A DNA stretch of 11,086 nt from Nitrospiraceae bacterium UBA6905 (GTDB taxonomy: Bacteria; Nitrospirota; Thermodesulfovibrionia; Thermodesulfovibrionales; UBA6898): contig DKBH01000004.1 of NCBI GenBank assembly GCA_002451165.1, positions 1 to 11,086 of the forward strand, in the 5' to 3' direction. Positions 1-4,403 of this stretch are shown one piece after another. The first letter of the stretch is position 1. Each line of letters starts with the position of its first letter. Position numbers and translations under genes: made by a program. Under the pieces are notes generated by a model. That model was not told the origin of the DNA. It saw only the letters and a list, made by a program, of their open reading frames with translations, and searched no databases.

Positions 1-217
1 GTGGATCACCGGCATCCAGCAGGGAGCACTCTGGAAGGCGACCAATGCCGACGGCAGCCTCAAGTACACCTTCATGGAAGGGCTGGCGAAGAACTACCCC
101 TACTGGCAGCTGAGGACGGTTGCCGGCGTCATCTTCACCGTCGGCATGCTCTTCTTCATCTATAACATTTACATGACGATCCGCAAGGGCAAGGCGCTTG
201 CGGCATCTCAGGTTTAG
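1..217 (+). CDS. ccoN: cbb3-type cytochrome c oxidase catalytic subunit I, C-terminal end (5' truncated)
   Basis: This is the last 71 codons of an open frame that enters from the left edge (codons start at base 2) and stops with TAG at 215-217. The visible protein starts WITGIQQGALWKA and carries a KYTFMEGL stretch, then a last hydrophobic helix (about LRTVAGVIFTVGMLFFIYNI) and a short basic tail. That layout matches the C-terminus of CcoN, the haem- and CuB-containing subunit that reduces O2 and pumps protons in the inner membrane. The haem-ligand histidines lie upstream and are not seen. The identity is strengthened by the ccoO, CcoP-like and assembly genes that follow directly; ccoO starts 10 bases after this stop. 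A ccoN/ccoO fusion is ruled out here by the stop codon and the separate ribosome binding site. Confidence 0.9.
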   Translation, partial: WITGIQQGALWKATNADGSLKYTFMEGLAKNYPYWQLRTVAGVIFTVGMLFFIYNIYMTIRKGKALAASQV

Positions 218-227
218 GGGGTTGACC

Positions 228-1124
228 ATGGCTGGTGAACTCTACAGAAAGCCGATCATGTTTGCCGTGGTTGCAACGGTCGTGATCCTCATCGGCACGA
301 TCGTCACGATGTTCTATCCCATGTTCACGAAAGGCATGCACCCAAAGCTCGAGAACCTGAAATCCTACACCGCGCTTCAGCTTGCGGGCAAGGACATCTA
401 TATGCGCGAGGGCTGCAACAACTGCCACACCCAGACTGTCAGGCCGCTCAAGACCGAGGTGATGCGCTACGGCGAGTACTCGAAGGCCGGAGAGTTCGCC
501 TTTGACCGGCCGTTCCTCTGGGGCTCCAAGCGAACCGGCCCTGACCTCGCCCGCATCGGCGGCAAATATCCCGATCCCTGGCACTACCAGCATTTCGAAA
601 ACCCCCAGGCCTTCTTCGCGCTGTCGAACATGCCGAAATACGGCTGGCTCAAGGACCACAAGCTCGACCCTGCAGCTCTTGCCTCCCATATGAAAGTCAA
701 TGGTTTCCCCTACACAGCGGAAGATATGGAGGCACTGACAGCAAAGACGGAGCTTGACGCCCTCGTGGCCTATATGCAGGTGATCGGAACCGCCGTAGCC
801 AGGAAGCAGGCGCCGGTAACCGCTGCCGCAGCAGAACAAAAAAATCCGCTGGAAGGCGATGATAAGGCCCGTGAACGAGGCGAAGCCATCTATGAACAGA
901 ACTGTCAGGCATGTCATGGTGATGACGGTAGCGGAGGGATCGGCCCCCGCCTGACAGACAATACCTGGCTTAATATTGAGGGTGACATCAGCGACGGCAG
1001 AATTTATGAGATTATCGCAAATGGCACGCCGAATGGTATGCCGCCCTATGCAGGTCAGCTTGACAAGGACAAGATATGGTCCCTGGTATCTTACATCCGC
1101 CACGAACAGCATAAACAGAAATAG
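228..1124 (+). CDS. ccoO: cbb3 oxidase subunit II (CcoO) fused to an extra C-terminal cytochrome c domain
   Basis: This 298-residue protein combines the mono-haem subunit CcoO with a second cytochrome c domain. A membrane anchor lies at about residues 11-32. The CcoO haem site is CNNCH (C63, C66, H67) in the family context REGCNNCHTQTVRP, with a likely axial Met at 135 (SNMPKY). Canonical CcoO is about 200 residues and would end near residue 190. Here an Ala/Gln/Lys-rich linker (about 190-212) leads to a class I cytochrome c domain with CQACH (C226, C229, H230) and a likely axial Met at 271 (GMPPYAG). That added domain resembles a CcoP haem domain. It has no export signal of its own, so it relies on the CcoO anchor to reach the periplasm. 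The start at 228 is chosen over an in-frame ATG at 198, which lies inside ccoN, because AGGGGG sits 6 bases upstream. The protein would pass electrons from soluble cytochrome c to CcoN. The fused architecture is the odd feature. Confidence 0.93.
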   Translation: MAGELYRKPIMFAVVATVVILIGTIVTMFYPMFTKGMHPKLENLKSYTALQLAGKDIYMREGCNNCHTQTVRPLKTEVMRYGEYSKAGEFAFDRPFLWGSKRTGPDLARIGGKYPDPWHYQHFENPQAFFALSNMPKYGWLKDHKLDPAALASHMKVNGFPYTAEDMEALTAKTELDALVAYMQVIGTAVARKQAPVTAAAAEQKNPLEGDDKARERGEAIYEQNCQACHGDDGSGGIGPRLTDNTWLNIEGDISDGRIYEIIANGTPNGMPPYAGQLDKDKIWSLVSYIRHEQHKQK

Positions 1125-1134
1125 GGAGAAAGAC

Positions 1135-1326
1135 ATGGCAGAAGATTTTGACGATGTGAATATAGAAGATTTTGAGGCAAAGGAGACCGCGAAGAAACTT
1201 CCGCTTGGCTGGCTGATCCTTTTCTGGGGACTCATCCTCTGGGGCATCTACTATTTTGCGATGTACTCTCCGTCGATCAGTGGATGGACCCAGGAGAAGG
1301 CGTATGAGAAATCAATAACAAAATAA
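1135..1326 (+). CDS. Stand-alone CcoP/FixP N-terminal membrane-anchor domain protein
   Basis: This is a 63-residue protein with an acidic N-terminus (EDFDDVNIEDFEAKE), one transmembrane helix at about residues 23-45 (LPLGWLILFWGLILWGIYY) and a short tail containing SGWTQEKAYEKSI. The LP-x-W helix followed by a YxP/SGW stretch and a Tyr-Glu segment matches the N-terminal domain of CcoP/FixP (FixP_N type). In ordinary CcoP this domain is followed by two cytochrome c domains, but here the frame stops at once and there is no CXXCH. AGGGAG at 1123-1128, overlapping the ccoO stop, sits 6 bases before the ATG and fixes the start. The likely role is to dock the fused CcoO-cytochrome c subunit onto CcoN or to stabilise the complex. 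That is inferred from the homologous domain and gene order. A decayed ccoP is less likely because the start, stop and spacing are clean. Confidence 0.82.
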   Translation: MAEDFDDVNIEDFEAKETAKKLPLGWLILFWGLILWGIYYFAMYSPSISGWTQEKAYEKSITK

Positions 1327-1344
1327 CAAAATAAATCTGTCTGC

Positions 1345-1377
1345 TCTGCCGGTGGCCCGTTCCCGGCTGCCGGCAGA
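1345..1377 (+). other. Possible intra-operon RNA hairpin
   Basis: TCTGCCGG at 1345-1352 pairs perfectly with CCGGCAGA at 1370-1377 across a 17-base GC-rich loop. It lies in the 69-base gap between the CcoP-anchor gene and the 31-residue microprotein, the widest gap in the oxidase operon. No T-run follows it, so it is not a classical terminator. It could protect or process the mRNA between the structural and assembly segments, but this is inference from the fold alone. Confidence 0.4.
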
Positions 1378-1383
1378 TGCCCG

Positions 1384-1390
1384 TAAGGAG
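1384..1390 (+). promoter_or_regulatory. Strong ribosome binding site that fixes the start of the 31-residue microprotein
   Basis: TAAGGAG ends 5 bases before the ATG at 1396. A competing ATG at 1391 abuts this site and runs into a stop after ten codons. This is one of the best Shine-Dalgarno sequences in the operon, and it is the main reason to believe the very short frame that follows is translated. Confidence 0.7.
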
Positions 1391-1395
1391 ATGAC

Positions 1396-1491
1396 ATGGA
1401 CATATCCATACTCGCAACCATAGCATTCACGGTCATCCCGACCTGTGCCATCGTAGTGCTGTATCTGATGATGAGCAGAAAGAAGAAATAG
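1396..1491 (+). CDS. 31-residue single-helix membrane microprotein in the cbb3 operon
   Basis: The frame encodes a short N-terminal MDIS, one hydrophobic helix (about residues 4-26, from ILATIAFTVIP to IVVLYLMM) and a basic tail SRKKK, which predicts an N-out, C-in topology. A strong Shine-Dalgarno lies upstream and the next gene starts 4 bases after the stop. Its place among oxidase subunit genes suggests a small structural or assembly subunit. One-helix accessory subunits such as CcoM and CcoQ are known in cbb3 enzymes, but I see no diagnostic motif that ties this protein to either. The family is unrecognised. Confidence rests on the RBS, the clean hydrophobic helix and the tight packing. 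Confidence 0.65.
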   Translation: MDISILATIAFTVIPTCAIVVLYLMMSRKKK

Positions 1492-1495
1492 ACGC

Positions 1496-1639
1496 ATGAA
1501 CGCGCAGGGCATTGCCTATATCGTTTTCGGACTTTCCCTGGTCATCCTTTTCGGCATCATCATCGCCTTCTACTACTCCCGGAAACGGCATATGAAGGTG
1601 GAAGATCCCAAGTACAAGATGCTTGAAGATGACGAATAA
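1496..1639 (+). CDS. CcoQ-like small membrane protein with a CcoS-like acidic tail
   Basis: This 47-residue protein has one transmembrane helix (about 7-27, AYIVFGLSLVILFGIIIAFYY), a basic SRKRH stop-transfer segment and a C-terminal tail EDPKYKMLEDDE. Topology, length and position before ccoG fit CcoQ/FixQ, the small stabilising subunit, whose usual tail also ends in a DDE-type acidic motif. The tail is, however, nearly identical (10 of 12 residues) to the EGPKYRMLEDDE segment of the ccoS gene at the end of this operon, so it could instead be a divergent CcoS. It lacks the WAVKSGQYDD segment typical of CcoS, which favours the CcoQ reading. It starts 4 bases after the preceding stop with only a weak AAGAAG-type site upstream. 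Its last codons overlap the ccoG start. Confidence 0.7.
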   Translation: MNAQGIAYIVFGLSLVILFGIIIAFYYSRKRHMKVEDPKYKMLEDDE

Positions 1640-2840
1640 CCGCATGCGCCCCTGGCGCCGCTTAACCGAGGCGGTGCAGGCGGTGCTGCTTCTCGGCATT
1701 CCCTTTGTCAGGATAAACGGTGAAAGCGCACTTCGTTTTGACATTCAGACCCTGCGGCTGCATGTCTTCGGAACCAGTCTCTGGATGGATGAGTTCTTTA
1801 TTGTCTTGATCGCCATCCTCTTTTTCACCTTTCTCATCATCTTTGTTACGCAAATCTTCGGCCGCATCTGGTGCGGATGGCTCTGCCCGCAGACGGTCAT
1901 CATCGACCTGACCTGGTTTCTCGACAGGGCAGCCTCAAAAACAATTATACGGAAAGCTGTTGCCTACGGCCTCACGCTACTGGTCAGCATCATTGTCGCA
2001 GCAGACCTCATATGGTATTTCATCTCGCCGTACGAATTTATCTCTGCTCTCATGGCAGGTAACCTCGGAGCGGTGGCCAGCGGATTTTGGGTGGGCCTTT
2101 GCGCCATAATCTTCATGAATTACGCGTTTCTCCGCCACTCCTGGTGCGCAACGGTCTGTCCCTATGCAAAGCTCCAGGGGGCTCTTTTCGACGATAGGAC
2201 CATGATCATCGGCTTTGATAATCGCAGAAGGGATGAATGTATGGACTGCAGCGCCTGCGTAAGGGTATGCCCGGTCAATATCGATATAAGAAATGGCCTG
2301 CAGGCAGCTTGCATTGCCTGTGCAGAATGCGTTGATGCCTGCGCCGTACGCATGGAGAGGAAGAAGGGGAAGAGTCTGATCAGCTATTTCTTCGGCAGTC
2401 CCGGCTCCTCGGGAAGCCTGATAAGAACCAATGTGATCATATTCGGAGCGCTAACCCTGCTCAGCTTCGCTTTCTTTCTTTACCTCTCGCTTTCGCGCAG
2501 CCCTCTGGACGTAACGGTCCTGCCGAGCCCGAAATTCGAAGCGAAAATGACGGCACAGGGTGAAGTGATCAATGCCTATACCCTTGCCCTGGAGAACCGG
2601 GGACGTAATGATCTGGCCCTTTCTCTAAAGGCGTACAGAAACGGAACACGGCTGAAAGCAACACCGGAGAAGATCATGATCAGGGCCGGAGCGTATTTGC
2701 GCATTCCTGCTTTTATCTTCAGCCCGGGATCTGCTGATGCTATGCGAGCTGGACAGTCAGAGCTGGTACTGGAAACTGATGGTCCCGATAAGATCCGGGC
2801 CACGAGAAAGGTAATTCTCAGAGCCCCGGAGGTGCTATGA
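1629..2840 (+). CDS. ccoG: CcoG/FixG cytochrome c oxidase accessory protein, polyferredoxin-type cupric reductase
   Basis: This is a 403-residue membrane iron-sulfur protein. Visible elements in order are: membrane helices near residues 15-28 and 55-75; the family motif GRIWCGWLCPQTV (C82, C86); further helices to about 168; a second conserved Cys pair in SWCATVCPYAKLQG (C173, C177); two ferredoxin-type 4Fe-4S motifs (C204/C207/C210/C214 and C228/C231/C234/C238); another helix near 265-285; and a C-terminal Ig-like FixG domain. CcoG proteins reduce Cu(II) to Cu(I) for delivery to the cbb3 CuB centre. The protein is somewhat shorter than many CcoG members (often above 450 residues). The ATG at 1629 overlaps the end of the preceding gene by 11 bases. 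A TTG at 1623 and an ATG at 1644 are alternatives, so the exact start is uncertain. Confidence 0.93.
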   Translation: MTNNRMRPWRRLTEAVQAVLLLGIPFVRINGESALRFDIQTLRLHVFGTSLWMDEFFIVLIAILFFTFLIIFVTQIFGRIWCGWLCPQTVIIDLTWFLDRAASKTIIRKAVAYGLTLLVSIIVAADLIWYFISPYEFISALMAGNLGAVASGFWVGLCAIIFMNYAFLRHSWCATVCPYAKLQGALFDDRTMIIGFDNRRRDECMDCSACVRVCPVNIDIRNGLQAACIACAECVDACAVRMERKKGKSLISYFFGSPGSSGSLIRTNVIIFGALTLLSFAFFLYLSLSRSPLDVTVLPSPKFEAKMTAQGEVINAYTLALENRGRNDLALSLKAYRNGTRLKATPEKIMIRAGAYLRIPAFIFSPGSADAMRAGQSELVLETDGPDKIRATRKVILRAPEVL

Positions 2841-3286
2841 AAAAACTGCTGGCCCTGATCATCTTCATCGGCATGGCAGCGGTAATCGGCGCAATCGTTG
2901 TCGGCAAGGCTGTGTTCGACGGCACAGTGGTTGATAATCCCTATGAAAAAGGTCTCCGGTGGGATGCAGAGCAGAAAGAACGGGAGTCAGCGGGGTGGCA
3001 TGTCGATATCAGTCCGCAGGATGTCAAGGTCGGCAGGAACGGGATACATATCCATGCCACGGACAGAACTGGAAAAACTCTTTTCGCTGAGGTGATGCTT
3101 GCCATCAGCCGACCTTCAACGAACCGTTATGATCGGCAGTACCGGGCATTGCTAACGGAAAAAGGGTCATACGAGGTGCAGGTTGACCTGCCCCTCTATG
3201 GCCGATGGGACCTGGATATCCGGGTAACCGCCCAAAACAAGACAATCCTGTTCCACAGAACAGTCTTTGCCGAGCAGAGCACCTGA
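2837..3286 (+). CDS. ccoH: FixH/CcoH family cbb3 oxidase assembly protein
   Basis: This 149-residue protein has an N-terminal signal-anchor helix (about residues 3-24) followed by a periplasmic domain. The DGTVVDNPYEKGL stretch just after the helix is typical of FixH/CcoH, as is the later pattern of a Pro/Thr-containing strand (ISRPSTNRYD) and a GRWDLDI strand. CcoH is needed for stable assembly of the cbb3 complex in several proteobacteria. The ATG overlaps the ccoG stop (ATGA at 2837-2840), with GGAGGTG at 2829-2835 giving a strong ribosome binding site, so the start is secure. The downstream YtkA-like protein resembles its periplasmic domain in strand pattern, which suggests a paired function. 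Confidence 0.88.
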   Translation: MKKLLALIIFIGMAAVIGAIVVGKAVFDGTVVDNPYEKGLRWDAEQKERESAGWHVDISPQDVKVGRNGIHIHATDRTGKTLFAEVMLAISRPSTNRYDRQYRALLTEKGSYEVQVDLPLYGRWDLDIRVTAQNKTILFHRTVFAEQST

Positions 3287-3288
3287 CC

Positions 3289-3699
3289 ATGCGTACCATA
3301 CCCATCAGTACTTTGATGCTGTGTGTGATGCTTTCGTCTGCCTCTGCTACGACCGCCAAGTCTGCAGCATGCGATGTCAGCCGCGAGGCATGCGTGGCCT
3401 TGACAGACCACGCCATCGTATCCCTGGATATATCACCCAAACCGGTACGGGCCATGAAAGAGCTGTTCTTCAGCGTAACGGTGAAGGGTGCAAGGATTAG
3501 AGGGCCGCTCCTTCTTATGCTGTTCATGCCCGGCATGTACATGGGAAGGAATGAGGTCGAATTGAAACAAGCACCGGACGGTTCATTTACCGGCAGAGGG
3601 ATCATTCCCCGCTGTCCGACTGGCAAGAATCTCTGGCAGGCGGATATTGCCATACCTGACCACGGCAGCGTCTCATACCGGTTCTATGTCAATTACTGA
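3289..3699 (+). CDS. Secreted YtkA-like (FixH-related) periplasmic protein with a methionine-rich motif
   Basis: This 136-residue protein has an N-terminal signal peptide (MRTIPISTLMLCVMLSSASA, likely cleaved near residue 20). The mature domain is a short beta-rich region resembling YtkA-like domains: LFFSVTVKG at 59-67, LMLFMPGMYMG at 76-86, a DGSFTGRG turn, then LWQADIAI near the end. Four methionines within ten residues (M77, M80, M83, M85) could contact Cu(I), but this is inference because MP-x-M is also a general feature of the family. C28 and C35 could form a disulfide, and there is no lipobox before C28. The gene starts 2 bases after the ccoH stop, with only a weak ribosome binding site, so coupled translation is likely. 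A role in copper delivery or oxidase assembly is suggested by position alone. Confidence 0.75.
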   Translation: MRTIPISTLMLCVMLSSASATTAKSAACDVSREACVALTDHAIVSLDISPKPVRAMKELFFSVTVKGARIRGPLLLMLFMPGMYMGRNEVELKQAPDGSFTGRGIIPRCPTGKNLWQADIAIPDHGSVSYRFYVNY

Positions 3700-4402
3700 T
3701 TCAGTCTATCTGCTTATCTTCGGCTCCGGCCTTCTGGGAGGCTTCGGCCATTGTTCCGGCATGTGTGGCCCTGTTGTCGCAGCCTATACTCTTGGCCTCG
3801 GCTTGGGGTCAGGGGACGTGAAAACTTACGCTCCTGCGCAGGCGTTGTATCATGCGGGAAGAATCACAACCTACGGCATTCTTGGCGGAATCATGGGCAT
3901 GACCGGCTCGTTCGCAGGAGTAGTAGAATCCATCGAACGCTTTCAGAACATGACCCTGGCAGTTGTTGGCATGCTCATGATCGTCCTGGGCCTCGCGGCA
4001 ACGGGATGGTTCTCTCTTCTCAAAGGCCGCGCCAGCAGAAAAATAGCTCCCGTCGTATCCGGATTCGTGAGCCGCGTAGTCCGGTTCATCGCAGCTACGC
4101 ATACCCGGGGGTCTCTCTATGTCATGGGTATCGCTACCGGCTTCATTCCCTGCGGTCTGTTGTACACCGCCTATATTGCTGCCGCCGGCACGGGTGCCAA
4201 GGCCGGGAGACCGGTTGAAGGCTTTCTCAGCGGCATGTTCATGCTCGTTCTTTTCGGCCTGGGTACGGTACCTGCCCTTTTCCTCATAGGACATCTCACG
4301 GCACGCAAAGGTGCATGGATACGAAAAAGAATGTCTATGGTCGCTTCCCTCTTCATGACAGCCGTCGGAGCCATCTTCATCTATCGTGCCTTTCAAGGCT
4401 GA
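3686..4402 (+). CDS. DsbD_2/SafE-type (UreH-like) polytopic membrane protein of cbb3 operons
   Basis: This is a 238-residue hydrophobic protein with about six membrane segments. The signature motifs are GFGHCSGMCGPV (H22, C23, M26, C27), YHAGRITTY (55-63) and GFIPCGLLYTAYIAAA (C156). These define the cytochrome c biogenesis/UreH-like transmembrane family, often labelled sulfite exporter TauE/SafE. Members commonly sit next to ccoG, ccoH and ccoI, where a role in metal or thiol handling for oxidase assembly is presumed but not proven. Cys and Met in the first helix and Cys in the second repeat are placed as in thiol- or metal-relay proteins. I prefer the ATG at 3686, which overlaps the previous gene by 14 bases and puts the hydrophobic segment near the N-terminus. 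An ATG at 3647 would add 13 residues. Confidence 0.82.
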   Translation: MSITDSVYLLIFGSGLLGGFGHCSGMCGPVVAAYTLGLGLGSGDVKTYAPAQALYHAGRITTYGILGGIMGMTGSFAGVVESIERFQNMTLAVVGMLMIVLGLAATGWFSLLKGRASRKIAPVVSGFVSRVVRFIAATHTRGSLYVMGIATGFIPCGLLYTAYIAAAGTGAKAGRPVEGFLSGMFMLVLFGLGTVPALFLIGHLTARKGAWIRKRMSMVASLFMTAVGAIFIYRAFQG

Positions 4403-4403
4403 T

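Noticed and set aside
198..227. Upstream in-frame start for ccoO
   Set aside because: It would overlap the ccoN end and add ten residues before a normal CcoO N-terminus. The start at 228 has a good ribosome binding site.
838..1124. The fused cytochrome domain as an artefact of a frameshift that joined two genes
   Set aside because: The domain has no signal peptide or anchor of its own and no plausible start with a ribosome binding site near the junction, so it needs the fusion to reach the periplasm.
156..1247. Long open frame of 363 codons on the - strand opposite ccoO
   Set aside because: It lies antisense to a clear haem protein with two CXXCH motifs, its translation shows no recognisable domain, and it spans three genes of the opposite strand. 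It is a by-product of codon bias.
1327..1395. Terminator ending the ccoNO transcript
   Set aside because: The hairpin has a long loop and no T-run, and the downstream genes clearly belong to the same oxidase assembly operon.
3105..3653. Open frame of 182 codons on the - strand opposite ccoH and the YtkA-like gene
   Set aside because: No domain-like pattern, and it overlaps two convincing genes that are packed into an operon on the other strand.
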